Of a stretch of DNA of 64,000 bases, positions 39,811 to 49,527 are shown in pieces; position 1 is the first letter of the stretch, and every line of letters starts with the position of its first letter. The stretch is from JAHRVQ01 sp051278195. Lineage in GTDB: Bacteria; Pseudomonadota; Gammaproteobacteria; Pseudomonadales; Azotimanducaceae. Where the stretch lies: positions 1-64,000 of the forward strand of contig JBNMQM010000004.1 in NCBI GenBank assembly GCA_051278195.1, in the 5' to 3' direction. The notes beneath the pieces are model-generated. The model ran no database searches. It was not told the origin of the DNA and was given only the letters and a program-made list of their open reading frames with translations. The position numbers and the translations under genes are program-made.

Positions 39811-42381
39811 CTAGAAGTCAGCTGCGAGTCTAAGGTACCAGAAGCCACCATTGAATCCCCATGGAGACGTTAAGGCACGAGTGACACCTAGGAAGTCCAA
39901 AGTTGGATCCTGTTCACGATCTGGTAGCTCATCAAAGACGTTTTCAGCACCTAACGTCACGCGATAATTCTCGTTAAAGGTAAGCGTTCCTTCGAGATCT
40001 ACGATTACGGCTCCTTCATAGTCGTATTGGTCAGAAGCGTCGCCTGGGCTGAACAAGCCGCCCGTGGTGGACCAATCAGAGTAGTTGTTGAACCTTACAA
40101 GGCCGTTGAACATACCATCAGAGTTGAGGCTGATCGTCAGTGTTGTGCGGTTTTCAGGAACCTGATTTTCTAAGTCATAGATGCGTGATCGATTGATCGT
40201 GCCGCCACGTACGCCGGAAACTTTCTGCTCATTAAAGTTGTGGCGTAGGTCGAAAGTTAATTGACCTAAGCTAGTATCAAAGTCCCGGATTGCTGCGACA
40301 TCAAAACCGTGGATTTCTGAATCGTAGCCGTTGACGAAGAAGTTGGCGCTACTTCCCAATAGTAGGTTTGCATTGGGTATCCCTGCGTTTGTCAGCAACG
40401 TCACCTCAGCTGCTGTCACTGTGTTGTTCAGTAATGCCAACCGGTCATCAATCTCAATATCATAGTAGTCGAGCGTCAGACTGAAATTGTCAGTTGGCAC
40501 CCAGCTCATCCCCAGCGTAAAGCTGATAGATTCTTCTGGCTCAAGCGGAATGGCGCCTAACGTCAACGCGATCGGATTGCTGACCGGGTAAGTGCCGTTT
40601 GGAATCAAGTTACCGCTGGTATCAGAGGTAGTTGTTACATTCAGCGTGTTGACTTGGCCAGGCGTTGGAACGCGAAAGCCAGAGTTTGCGGTGGCGCGAA
40701 TCGCAAATGCATCTGTAAAGGCATAGCGTGCGGAGACTTTAAAGTCTGATGTGGAATCAAACTCATCAAAGTCCTCATAACGAATCGCCAGTCCAGCAGA
40801 CAACTTATCAGAAAAGTTTGTCTCAAAATCAACATAGACCGCGTTACTTTCGCTCTCGAAGCTACCGGCAGACTCTACAGGGAAACCCTGAAAGCCGTCA
40901 GATCCCACGCCAAAAAAGGCTGCAGTCGGGCCGGCTTGAATAGAGGCCACATCACCTGCGCCAATCTTATAAGTCTCGTCGCGCCACTCATAGCCGAATG
41001 CCACGTTGAGCGGAGACGCTAAACCATTAAGTTCAACTTCAGTGACGAAATCCAGATTTACGCTGGTTTCTTCTTGGGTGAGTGTGCCCGGTTTAAAGTT
41101 TGTAGGTGACAACCGTCCAAGGCTTGGATTAATAGTTTCAGAGATTCGATAGTCCGCTTCCGATTCTGCGCTTCGAATTTTTACGTCCCATTGAAGGCCG
41201 TTGCTGAGTTCTCCACGAGTGCCGATGACAACAGCATAATCTTCGAGGTCAGCACCGAAGTTAGGGTTGTAGCCACCGGGGAAGAGCGTGAAGATTGGGT
41301 TGCGTAAAACAAAACCACTAGCACTTGTACCGTCGGCCACTAGATAGTCAGCGGGGTCGAGTCCGGATCCTGTGATGCTGTCGATTAGTGTTTGTGGGGC
41401 TGCATCAGGCAAAAAATCGCCATCTGCATCGACTTGTAAGGTGTCCCGTGCGGTGGTCATGTTGACCGGGTCTAGTACTGGGCCTCGATAGAAGAAGTCA
41501 GAAACAGTCTCGTTTTCTGAATAGCTAAAGTTGCCGTAGACCTCTAGCGTTTCATTAATGTCATAGCCAGTATTGATAAATAGCTTGGTTGACTCAACGT
41601 CGGGGTCACCCCAGCGTTGACCGAAGCCATCTAAAGGCACCAGGCCGGGTCCTACAATGGTAGCAACGGCTGCAGCATCAGGTCTTGCCTTGCCGCGATT
41701 CGTGATATCAGCAGTAGAGACTTCAAGCGTTCCATTGATAAAGCCTTTTTCCCACAGACTCAGCCCACCGTTTAAGCTGATGCTGGTTCGCTCACCATCA
41801 TTTTCGAAATACTCGCCGGTTTGGACCGCTATCGAAATCCCTTCGTCTGCATCTTTCAGAATGACATTGATGACACCAGCGATGGCATCAGATCCGTACT
41901 GAGCTGCCGCGCCATCGCGCAGTACTTCTACCCGTTTGATCGCCGCCGCTGGTAACGCCGAATAGTCAACGGCCTGTGCGCCCTGGTTCACGGTGCCAAG
42001 CGGTGCTAGCTGCAAGTTAACGAGCGGTGAGCGATGTCGACGGGTACCATTCACTAATACGAGCGTGTGGTCTGGCGATAGGTTTCTGAGTGTGACGGGA
42101 CGGATGAATGCGGTGCCATCTGCAATCGGAAATCGTTGGGTGTTTATTGACGGTGACAATTTGGCCAACCCGTCTGTCATGTCGAATGTTGCCTGGTTAG
42201 AAAGGCTCCGGCCGCTAAAAACATCGACCGGTGATAGTGTTTCAGTCGGTGATAAGCCTTCTTTTCTGGTGCCGGTAACAACGACTTCTTCAAGATCTAC
42301 CGATTCGGCAGCCTGAATGAATGTGGGTAATGCGCCAATGAGTAGTAGGCTGCTTGCGAGTAGCAGTTTTGTTTTATGCAT
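39811..42381 (-). CDS. TonB-dependent outer-membrane receptor
   Basis: An 856-residue receptor. Signal peptide LLLASSLLLIGALPTFIQA. The TonB-box-like VDLEEVVVTGTR is followed by a plug (~35-160) with LRNLSPDHTLVLVNGTRRH and VEVLRDGAAAQYGSDAIAG, a pattern of the larger receptors seen in marine and sphingomonad-type bacteria. A long barrel ends in WYLRLAADF with the terminal Phe of outer-membrane proteins. The ATG at 42381 has GGGGGAGAAC upstream. No cognate transport or regulatory gene lies next to it, so the ligand is unknown. Its upstream flank is decayed DNA. Confidence 0.9.
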   Translation of the reverse strand: MHKTKLLLASSLLLIGALPTFIQAAESVDLEEVVVTGTRKEGLSPTETLSPVDVFSGRSLSNQATFDMTDGLAKLSPSINTQRFPIADGTAFIRPVTLRNLSPDHTLVLVNGTRRHRSPLVNLQLAPLGTVNQGAQAVDYSALPAAAIKRVEVLRDGAAAQYGSDAIAGVINVILKDADEGISIAVQTGEYFENDGERTSISLNGGLSLWEKGFINGTLEVSTADITNRGKARPDAAAVATIVGPGLVPLDGFGQRWGDPDVESTKLFINTGYDINETLEVYGNFSYSENETVSDFFYRGPVLDPVNMTTARDTLQVDADGDFLPDAAPQTLIDSITGSGLDPADYLVADGTSASGFVLRNPIFTLFPGGYNPNFGADLEDYAVVIGTRGELSNGLQWDVKIRSAESEADYRISETINPSLGRLSPTNFKPGTLTQEETSVNLDFVTEVELNGLASPLNVAFGYEWRDETYKIGAGDVASIQAGPTAAFFGVGSDGFQGFPVESAGSFESESNAVYVDFETNFSDKLSAGLAIRYEDFDEFDSTSDFKVSARYAFTDAFAIRATANSGFRVPTPGQVNTLNVTTTSDTSGNLIPNGTYPVSNPIALTLGAIPLEPEESISFTLGMSWVPTDNFSLTLDYYDIEIDDRLALLNNTVTAAEVTLLTNAGIPNANLLLGSSANFFVNGYDSEIHGFDVAAIRDFDTSLGQLTFDLRHNFNEQKVSGVRGGTINRSRIYDLENQVPENRTTLTISLNSDGMFNGLVRFNNYSDWSTTGGLFSPGDASDQYDYEGAVIVDLEGTLTFNENYRVTLGAENVFDELPDREQDPTLDFLGVTRALTSPWGFNGGFWYLRLAADF

Positions 42382-43092
42382 GTTCTCCCCCAGATTTTGC
42401 ACCATTATAGAGCAGCTAATTGTACCCATAGGTACGTTAATATGCGATCAGAATTGGATCTAATGAGGCGAATTCACTTGTGCGTTATTCGCCAAATTGC
42501 CGCCAGTTTGGGTGATTTCGACTCAATTTTCGCCTGGCAGTGCGTCGACTCTGCGGTAACGTATTGATATGAAGGGGTAAAAAATAAGAGCCGCTGTGAC
42601 TGGGCATTACCGGCGAACATTAACGCGCTGTGTACTGATCAGCGCTGATAGGACTCCCCAGTGAGTCCGAGCTATAGGGAGTTCACGCATCCGCGAATCG
42701 ATTCAGTTCTCTTGGTTCGGGACACCAAAATTTGTTGGTGAATGTGTTTGCGAGTCCTGTAGGCGAGCCCATTGCGATCGGTCGTTGGCTGGTTGGGTCG
42801 AACCGATATCCAGTTCAATCTTGATCACGGTAATCCATCGCTCAAGTGGTGTAGGTCTAACTTGGAAGCAGGGCGCGGTTTCTATGAAACGTGTGGGACT
42901 AGGTTTCTTTTCGCTCCAAAAATGGCCTAGCGAAATTCGTCTGGCTTTAGAATGCGTGCACGAACCACATGATCTTGTTTCGACGGGGGTAAGCTTCAAA
43001 GAAAAATTCCCATTCTGGTCCGCAATGACCGCTCCGCAGAAGCGTCTGCGCGACCTCGGGGGAGAAAGCGCATAACATTAACTTGAAGGTTA
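42382..43092. other. Intergenic region with decayed coding sequence
   Basis: About 710 bp with no intact recognisable gene. Short hairpins occur, e.g. GGACT/AGTCC near 42651-42668. A plus-strand frame from 42883 (MKRVGLGFFSLQKWPSEIR) to 43075 has protein-like composition (63 residues) but no family that I recognise and no ribosome site. It runs directly into the PaiB-like remnant. It may be part of the same decay process. Confidence 0.35.
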
Positions 43093-43380
43093 GTGGCTGT
43101 CGGGCACGCTCATGGCATCCCCAAGAAAATCGAAGACCCAGAGTGGTTACTGCAACATCTAAATGAGCTAACGGACGCACACGAAAGGGATCAAAAACTG
43201 CCTTGGAAGGTATCCGATGCACCGATTGTAAAGCTAACAGGTAAATGGAAGCTCGGCCAAAATCGATCTGATCCCAACCAACTAGGAACAATCGCGGGAC
43301 TGATGTCGAGTGACGGTTCTGAATCGCATGGCTTGGCAAACTTGTTGAATCGACATGTGCTTTCAGGTGACGAAGGTTAA
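43093..43380 (+). pseudogene. Remnant of a PaiB-like FMN-binding regulator gene
   Basis: The frame encodes the C-terminal half of a PaiB-type protein: an AHG-x-PKKIEDPEWLLQHL block, LTDAHERDQKLPWKVSDAP and KLTGKWKLGQNR, then TIAGL. In intact PaiB proteins about 20 residues (the block with IVGIEI) stand between the SDAP and LTGKW blocks; here they are missing. The whole N-terminal FMN-binding half is also absent. PaiB acts with PaiA in polyamine metabolism or as a split-barrel regulator. I call it a pseudogene with a 5' truncation and an in-frame internal deletion. Confidence 0.6.
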
Positions 43381-43444
43381 CAAGCCGCCATGTTTACCTT
43401 GGCCCAGCTGTCGTGATGAATGGCTGAGATAGATGCCTGAGAAG

Positions 43445-44086
43445 TTAGTCTGGTGACACCACGCGATCAATCCGCAGGTTAGAGTGGGTAGCGTAGTAAT
43501 TGCGCATCCATAAGCGGCCAATGGCTTTGGCCGGCAACTGCAAGCCGAGCTCTGGAACCTCCTGTGCAACCCATTCGGTAAACGAATTGCTATTTGGACC
43601 AGGAAACATCGTATAGGTCTTAGCAAAAGGGTAGCTTTTGATCGCCTTACGAACAGCGGGAATGGCGGCCTCTGCATCTGCTCCGGTCAATTCATGCAAC
43701 AAGATTGCATCATTACCAAACCAGGGAGTGTTGGGGTCGCCTTCATGATAGGTGAGAGCCGTACCCGTTCGACGAAGCCGCCAGCCAATAACTTGATGGA
43801 TACGATAGCGCTGTTCGCCCACCGATCGCGTTGCGATCCATGTGTGAATGGCAAAGTACCCGCGAAAACCCCACACGTTTGCACCGTACACGCGTATGCT
43901 GGCACCACTGATTTTTGCTGGCGTTAAGCCAACAGGTTGGAGCAGGGGTGGCACGATGAGTAAAAGTATAATCAATACGCCAGAGCCAATGAGTAGTTTT
44001 CCAATTCGAGATCTGGTTTTTTTCAAGGTCAGTCTCGGGTCATGTGTTGTCGAGCAATTGGACGGCGGCGGGTAAGGTGATTTCAC
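43445..44086 (-). CDS. DUF3750 family membrane-anchored protein
   Basis: A 213-residue protein with an N-terminal membrane helix (LLIGSGVLIILLLIVPPLL) and a soluble part outside the cytoplasm. The blocks RVYGANVWGFRGYFAIHTW, QVIGWRLRRTG, ILLHELTGADAEAAIPAV and PGPNSNSFTEWV match the DUF3750 family, as I recall it. No function is known. The His and Asn/Ser-rich conserved motifs hint at an enzyme. Its start overlaps the end of the sirtuin gene by 47 bp; a later start is possible but no better Met precedes the helix. Confidence 0.78.
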   Translation of the reverse strand: MKSPYPPPSNCSTTHDPRLTLKKTRSRIGKLLIGSGVLIILLLIVPPLLQPVGLTPAKISGASIRVYGANVWGFRGYFAIHTWIATRSVGEQRYRIHQVIGWRLRRTGTALTYHEGDPNTPWFGNDAILLHELTGADAEAAIPAVRKAIKSYPFAKTYTMFPGPNSNSFTEWVAQEVPELGLQLPAKAIGRLWMRNYYATHSNLRIDRVVSPD

Positions 44087-44882
44087 AAGCGGTATCTAGT
44101 TTCAACGTTGCTAGATCGTCAGCTCGGGTTTTGCCAGCATTCACGATGGCAATCGGTAGACCACGCCTGGACGCATGCCGACAGAAGCGAAAACTGGAGA
44201 AAACCATCAGCGACGATCCGACCACCAACACCCCTGAGGCCTGATCAATCGCATCGTAAACACGCTGTACGACTAGCTTTGGGACGCTGCCGCCGTAGAA
44301 CACAACCGTGGGCTTCAACATGCCGCCGCAGTGATCGCAGTCGGGTACCCGAATGGTTTCAATCAGGTTGTCAGGTACATCTGCATCGCCGTCTGGCGCT
44401 AACAATGTGGTTGAGGTGGGGAGATGTGGATTATCCTCAATCAAGCGAATTTGCATGTCCTCGCGAGAAACTTCGTGATGGCAGTCGAGGCAATGGACAC
44501 GATCTAGCCGGCCATGCAAATCAATGACGACCTGCTGTCCATTGCGCTGATGTAATCGGTCGACGTTTTGAGTGACAACTAAAGCGCAAAGGTCTTGGTC
44601 CTCTAGGGTCTTAATCGCCGCATGCGTTGCATTGGGCCGTGCGCTCGCGACCGCAGGCCAGCCCGCCAGACTTCTCGCCCAATAGCGCTGGCGTGATTCA
44701 GGCTTACTGACAAAGTCTTGATGTTGGATCGGTGTGGAACGTTGCCAGGTGCCGTCGTCGTCACGATAAGTGGGGATTCCGGATGCCGCACTGCAACCGG
44801 CGCCTGTAATCACAACAAGAGGTTGGTGTGCCTGAATAAACTCGGCAAGCAACTCAGCAGACAAATTAGGGCTATTAGGCAC
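44040..44882 (-). CDS. NAD-dependent protein deacylase, Sir2 family (SIRT4-like class II)
   Basis: A 280-residue sirtuin. NAD motif GAGCSAASGIPTYR (27-40; class II has Cys where others have Ile/Phe), TQNVDRLHQRNG (104-115), catalytic His in IDLHGRL (H123). The zinc module is CLDC (131-134) with CDHC near residue 188. A long insert between the Cys pairs is typical of class II. Reaction: removal of acyl groups from lysine using NAD+, with nicotinamide and O-acyl-ADP-ribose as products; ADP-ribosylation is possible. It is cotranscribed with the DUF3750 gene. Confidence 0.9.
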   Translation of the reverse strand: MPNSPNLSAELLAEFIQAHQPLVVITGAGCSAASGIPTYRDDDGTWQRSTPIQHQDFVSKPESRQRYWARSLAGWPAVASARPNATHAAIKTLEDQDLCALVVTQNVDRLHQRNGQQVVIDLHGRLDRVHCLDCHHEVSREDMQIRLIEDNPHLPTSTTLLAPDGDADVPDNLIETIRVPDCDHCGGMLKPTVVFYGGSVPKLVVQRVYDAIDQASGVLVVGSSLMVFSSFRFCRHASRRGLPIAIVNAGKTRADDLATLKLDTACEITLPAAVQLLDNT

Positions 44883-44964
44883 GCGCGTCCTTCATGGCAG
44901 TTTTACGTCCTCAGGATACGGCTGATACTTGTCAGGCGGTTTCTTTTTACTGAGATATTTTTCA

Positions 44965-46161
44965 TCAAGTTTTGCCGAGCGACCAGAGTGGTGATCTAAA
45001 CGACATGTAGATTGAGACAATTAGCATGCAAGCCGGGCAAATGATCAGTGCCATGGAAGCGCCGAGTAGGTCGACGAGGAAACCGCAAAGTAGAGCGCCG
45101 ATAGGGCCTGCGCCCATAAAAGAGAACGAGTAGAAAGACATCATTCTAGCTCGCTGGTTTTCTGGCGCCTGTTCTTGCATCACTGTTCGAGACATGGTCA
45201 TAGCGATACCGCCGCACAAGCCCCAGCCGAAAATACAGAGGATTAGGCTGTTGAAGCCCAGACCCAAACCGCCGCCGAGCAGGGCAATTGATCCCAGCAT
45301 CTGTGAGATGAGTAGTGCTCGGCCCTGGCGCTTAATGTCACCAAAACGCATTAACAAAAACATCGTAAACACGAGTCCAAGAGAGTTTGCACCATTCACC
45401 CAAGATAACTCGACCGAAGAGCCGGAATACACTTCCCGAATCAGCAAGGGAATGGTCACAATGTAGGAACCCATAAAGAACATACCCATGGCGCAATTTT
45501 GAATTACCACAGCCGACATGTGCGGTGATTGACGCACCGAGTGATAGCCTTCGACAATTGAGTAGGCGATTTGCTGGAGCATTTTGTTTGAGTGGCGAAC
45601 AGGGGCTTCAAACGGCAGTTGCAGGCGATGAAAGGCCACGGCCCCGAAAAATAAGAACAGGCTTTGTAAACTGAGGATGACGACCGCGCCAACTGTGTCT
45701 GCGAATGCCGCAATGATGAAGCCGAGCATTTGGATACCGAACTGGATCAAACTGACCTGCACTACTCGCTGTTGGATTCGTCCATCTGCAACTTGGGCGA
45801 GTAGGCCATCTCGTGCCGGTGTGACGATTGCCTGACTACAACCAATGATCACCGCAAACACAAGTAACAATGTGTAGGTAAATTGATCCAATAGAATGGT
45901 GGCGATCAAAAACAGTGGTGCTATCGCCGCCAGCAAGTGACCGATTAAGGCCATGCGCCGACCGCCTACCTGATCGGCAAGACTGCCACCCACTAGCATT
46001 AGCAGCATAGCCGGGAGCAAAAACGCCATTTGCGCAAAACCCACCATGGTAGGTGATTCTGCCAATACGATAGTCACCAGCCAGGCGAAAGCAACGCTTT
46101 GGATACCATAGGCCAGGAACCAGGCGCCGGTACCCAAAAAGTAGTAGTGTAGGGGCTTCAT
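44965..46161 (-). CDS. MFS transporter, EntS-like exporter group
   Basis: A 398-residue, 12-helix major facilitator of the MFS_3/EntS group: an N-terminal TGAWFLAYGIQSVAFAWLV, the loop 2-3 motif GGSLADQVGGRRMAL, and a mid SQAIVTPARDGLLAQVAD with the group's typical 'N/D-x-R-x-x-x-V' helix (QQRVVQVSLIQF). Known members export siderophores or drugs. Substrate unknown here. It precedes the sirtuin gene by ~80 bp on the same strand and diverges from the membrane protein gene at 46241. Confidence 0.85.
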   Translation of the reverse strand: MKPLHYYFLGTGAWFLAYGIQSVAFAWLVTIVLAESPTMVGFAQMAFLLPAMLLMLVGGSLADQVGGRRMALIGHLLAAIAPLFLIATILLDQFTYTLLLVFAVIIGCSQAIVTPARDGLLAQVADGRIQQRVVQVSLIQFGIQMLGFIIAAFADTVGAVVILSLQSLFLFFGAVAFHRLQLPFEAPVRHSNKMLQQIAYSIVEGYHSVRQSPHMSAVVIQNCAMGMFFMGSYIVTIPLLIREVYSGSSVELSWVNGANSLGLVFTMFLLMRFGDIKRQGRALLISQMLGSIALLGGGLGLGFNSLILCIFGWGLCGGIAMTMSRTVMQEQAPENQRARMMSFYSFSFMGAGPIGALLCGFLVDLLGASMALIICPACMLIVSIYMSFRSPLWSLGKT

Positions 46162-46240
46162 TCGGTGTGATACTTCATGTGGCAGCAGGGCTCAAAAGCG
46201 GCCCGCCAATCCAAAGGAGTATAACCGTTTTTGTATACAC

Positions 46241-47284
46241 GTGTGGTTCTTGAACGACTCGACGGCTGAAATTACATCCAGTCACCCGGCGACGCCAGGT
46301 ATCTCCCATTGGCAACCCCTTACGGTGCTCGATCGCACTGGATTGCCGTCCTGGCAACTTGGGCTTTCTGCTTTTCTCTTCTTAGCACTGTTTGGCTTGA
46401 GTTCCTTAGTGATATCAAGAGTGCCGAACCCCAGCCTTTACCCCATTGTCGTGGCATTCGTTGCCATCATTAGCTATTTCCTAGTGCTCTATCTAGAAAT
46501 GGCGCGAGGTTGGTACGGCGATCTGCTGGAAGTGCTTGATTTTGATAGCAGTTTGATTGATGTTCAGTCAATTCTTGAACCCACCGCGCGGGTTCGATGG
46601 TTGCAGTACGGGCTGGCGCTGATTTGCGCGATCATCAACATGCAATTCAACGATCAGATTATGGTCGGATTAAATTTTATTTTTTTTGTTGCTGTTGGTC
46701 TCTATTGGTTGGAATATCTGTTGGTGATATTTTGTATTGACGTGTTTTTTCGTCAATTGCGGTGTCTGAGTGAAGTATCAAAACGGGTTCGGATTAGCCT
46801 TCTAGAGGCTGATCACTACGCGGTGCTGGCGAACCCTATGTTGCGTTTCCTGCGCCTGTATATTTTTGGCTTGTGTATTATTTTTGCCAGTTACACGGTG
46901 TTTACGTCCGGCGAACTTGCCTTTAGCGCGTTGTTGGTTTTAATGATGCCGTTCTATTTGCCAGGGCTTTGTATGCTTGGTCTCTTTATGTTGCCCTATA
47001 ACCGTTTAAAACGACGTATCCACGTGGCGAAGACCATTGAGTTAAATCATGTGTACCGGGCGCTGGTGAAAGGCGATAAGGCGCACCTCCAATCTTCACT
47101 AATTGGCGAAGACGCTGACAAGTTAAGTCGTGTAGATTTGCTTTACTACTCCGAACGGATAGGCAAGATCAAAGAGCTGCCTTTTACTGACAGAATCCGC
47201 GGTATGTTGCTGTTCGGTGTGTTGCCACCGTTGACCTGGGTGATCGCCGCGTTGATCGAGATTTTTATCGAAGGGGCACTCTGA
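46241..47284 (+). CDS. Uncharacterised polytopic membrane protein
   Basis: A 347-residue inner-membrane protein from a GTG start. I do not recognise the family. About seven hydrophobic helices are visible, including LGLSAFLFLALFGLSSLVI, YPIVVAFVAIISYFLVLYL, LQYGLALICAIINM, VGLNFIFFVAVGLYWLEYLL and a C-terminal MLLFGVLPPLTWVIAALIEI. Between helices 5-6 and the last one lies a charged cytoplasmic segment (~265-310) with the helix-rich ELNHVYRALVKGD. No transporter signature was found. The decayed PEP-CTERM-like gene follows in antisense orientation. Confidence 0.7.
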   Translation: MWFLNDSTAEITSSHPATPGISHWQPLTVLDRTGLPSWQLGLSAFLFLALFGLSSLVISRVPNPSLYPIVVAFVAIISYFLVLYLEMARGWYGDLLEVLDFDSSLIDVQSILEPTARVRWLQYGLALICAIINMQFNDQIMVGLNFIFFVAVGLYWLEYLLVIFCIDVFFRQLRCLSEVSKRVRISLLEADHYAVLANPMLRFLRLYIFGLCIIFASYTVFTSGELAFSALLVLMMPFYLPGLCMLGLFMLPYNRLKRRIHVAKTIELNHVYRALVKGDKAHLQSSLIGEDADKLSRVDLLYYSERIGKIKELPFTDRIRGMLLFGVLPPLTWVIAALIEIFIEGAL

Positions 47285-47330
47285 GCAAAACCGTGTTGGA
47301 GATTGATCGCAGCATAGTGGTAGAGAAATG

Positions 47331-47592
47331 CTAGCTTGTTGTGTTGCCTAAATATGGTGAGTCTCCATCAGGCTTCCAGCCCTCTATGCAACAAGATGAA
47401 TCGTAGCACAAGCCGCTGAACGTAACGCCAAGACTGCTGTACTAATTGGTCATTGCGGCTCTGTCGTCAATACTATCTCATCAAACGCCAGCAGCGTGTC
47501 GGGTGAAGCAAGACCTGTCGCAGCGCCGGAGATAGGCGTTGCACTAGCGGCGCCCGAAAATAAGCAAACAAGTAAGAAAACAATTTTTTCAC
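47331..47592 (-). pseudogene. Remnant of a PEP-CTERM-like exported protein gene
   Basis: A GTG at 47592 with GAGG upstream begins MKK, but a run of six A's puts the rest out of frame. One extra A would give a clean signal peptide, KKIVFLLVCLFSGAASA, followed by TPISGAATGLASPDTLLAF and DEIVLTT. After a second frame change near 47455 the frame continues TN-stop-YSSLGVTFSGL, then CYDSSCCIEGWKPD, and ends at TAG 47331. The phrase FDEIVLTTxxxVTNQYSSLGVTFSGL is typical of PEP-CTERM-anchored proteins. The C-terminal anchor is gone. Three lesions (two frameshifts, one TAG) mark a dead gene. Confidence 0.6.
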
Positions 47593-47747
47593 TGGATTAC
47601 CTCTATTATTTTTGTCCTAAAAGGATCAGGTAATATTCGCGCCAAATACTTAAGTTATTGATTTATATTGCTATTATTATTACGCAAACAAGATTCTAAA
47701 CTTTAGTGTAAAGAAACCTGGCAGTTTGAGTGATTGACTTGACTGTC
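47593..47747. other. AT-rich spacer
   Basis: AT-rich DNA between the PEP-CTERM-like remnant and the TPR protein gene, probably the former promoter region of the remnant. No gene seen. Confidence 0.4.
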
Positions 47748-49400
47748 CTAGGTATTACGGCAGTAGCAAGAAGATCTAACCGGTACTTCGGCCCGCGCCA
47801 GCGCTTGGTCTAACAATAGCTGAACGTGAACACGTTCATGGCGTTCGCCGCGCTTGCTTAGGCATTCGCTTAGACCATGCAATGACCAAATATTACTCGG
47901 ATGTTGGCAAGGTCTTGCCAAAGTGTCATTTAAACCGAGATCCGCGCGATAGATCTCTTCAGCCTCAGCGAGTTGATCTTGATCCATTAACAAAGCAGCC
48001 AGTGCATGCCTGGGCGGTTGCATCCAACCCCAGGGTTCATCGTAAAACAGATTGTCGCTGTACTCGGCGGCGGCTCTTAAATGCGTTAGCCCGGCTTCGA
48101 TTTTCCCTGACTTATAAAGTCGCTCGCCTGCTGCCATCTGTTGGGCAATCCCTAAAACATCAGCGGCGGGATTATTAAACATGAAACGTGTTTCTTGTAC
48201 CGCCGCTTTTGCTCCAAGAAAAAGTTCATATTCAAGCGCTGCTGCTTCGTGTTGTCCTGTATTCGCTAATGCAATTACCCGAGCATAGCGTTGTAAAGCG
48301 GTGGTAAAACTAAATAGTTCAGAATCTTTTGGTAATGCTTCAGTGAGGATTTCTGCCCACATGCCAAACCGTACCATCACATGTAATTTCATCCCCCAGA
48401 AGGCTTCGAAAAAATCCGGCATAAAGGCTACTAACGATTCTGGCAATAGACGCTGAAGCTCTAGCGCAGCATCCAATGCAACTTGCTTTTGTGCCAAAAA
48501 CATTGCGCCATAGGCAATGAAATGAACATTGTGGATCCGATAGATGGTGTAGAAGTTACGGGCACCTCGCAGCGCGGTGAAGGGTTGGTCAGCCAACGCT
48601 GCCCTTTGGTTTCTAGAAATCACGTTTTGATAGTCACCGCATAGCACATCGATGTGGGTGGCCATGTGTAAAAGATGGCCCGAGGCAGGCACCAGATTCG
48701 TTAGGTGGTCACCATGGGGCAGCGCAACTTCTGGTGTTGGTGACATTTCCATCAAGTGGATGTAAAGGTGAAGCAAACCTGGATGTTTCCAAGCGTCGGC
48801 ATTTGACGCAAAGGCCGCCTCGAGAATTTCTTTTGCTTCAATGGTTGATGCGCCTTCAGCGGGTTGTTTCGTTTTTAAGTGCCAAAGAGCCCACGGCGTT
48901 CTTCCCATTAGAGCCTCAATGAAAATAGCACTGACATCAAGATTGTCGGGATGCTGCTGATGAATCTTGCGCATCTCATTGGCAAAACGGTCATTAAAGG
49001 GCGCATAGTCTTCGACCTCCGCATCTTGGGGATAACGGCAGGCAACAGCAGCCAGCATGGCGACTTCAACGGTTGCGGCGCTGGTAATAGCAGAACCTTT
49101 CGCAATAGCGTCATGCGCGACCTTGAGGCAGGATTTCTTCTCCTCAAACGGGAACATTTCCCAGACCTTGTTGTAGTTCGGGCCGATCGCGTAGGCGATG
49201 CCCCAGTACGCCATGACACTGTTCGGATCCGCGGCAACTGCCTTTTGGAAACAGATAACAGCTTCTTCATGGTTAAAGCCATAGAGCCACGTAAGGCCAC
49301 GATCAAACCATTGTTGGGCAGCAGATGATGTGGTGAAGATTTTAAAATGATGTTGACCGAGATCAAATTCATAGTTGGACGTTGCTTCTGCTTCAGGCAT
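47748..49400 (-). CDS. TPR-repeat protein, function unknown
   Basis: A soluble protein of about 550 residues, taking the ATG at 49400 (MPEAEATSNYEF); a TTG 20 codons upstream extends the frame without a clear ribosome site. An opening TPR (AAQQWFDRGLTWLYGFNHEEAVICFQKAV, split as two helices) is characteristic, followed by helical pairs throughout, PASGHLLHMATHID and a C-terminal CQHPSNIWSLHGLSECL. This type is widespread in proteobacteria and is always annotated only as TPR protein. No signal peptide. It stands alone next to decayed DNA and the WD40 lipoprotein gene. Confidence 0.8.
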   Translation of the reverse strand: MPEAEATSNYEFDLGQHHFKIFTTSSAAQQWFDRGLTWLYGFNHEEAVICFQKAVAADPNSVMAYWGIAYAIGPNYNKVWEMFPFEEKKSCLKVAHDAIAKGSAITSAATVEVAMLAAVACRYPQDAEVEDYAPFNDRFANEMRKIHQQHPDNLDVSAIFIEALMGRTPWALWHLKTKQPAEGASTIEAKEILEAAFASNADAWKHPGLLHLYIHLMEMSPTPEVALPHGDHLTNLVPASGHLLHMATHIDVLCGDYQNVISRNQRAALADQPFTALRGARNFYTIYRIHNVHFIAYGAMFLAQKQVALDAALELQRLLPESLVAFMPDFFEAFWGMKLHVMVRFGMWAEILTEALPKDSELFSFTTALQRYARVIALANTGQHEAAALEYELFLGAKAAVQETRFMFNNPAADVLGIAQQMAAGERLYKSGKIEAGLTHLRAAAEYSDNLFYDEPWGWMQPPRHALAALLMDQDQLAEAEEIYRADLGLNDTLARPCQHPSNIWSLHGLSECLSKRGERHERVHVQLLLDQALARAEVPVRSSCYCRNT

Positions 49401-49527
49401 GTCAGGACGTCTTTGTTTTTGGTTTTCGCTATCAAACCTCAATTCGCGGGAAATTCGCAAGTGGATTTATATGAAAAACTAACAAAGCCGATCTATACGC
49501 AGCAGATTGATGGCAGTCCCCCGACAA

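Noticed and set aside
42947..43339. 130-codon minus-strand frame
   Set aside because: It is antisense to the PaiB-like remnant, whose family blocks are recognisable on the plus strand.
48908..49435. 175-codon frame inside the TPR protein gene
   Set aside because: Same-strand alternative frame of a well-supported gene; Arg/Ser/Leu-rich shadow composition.
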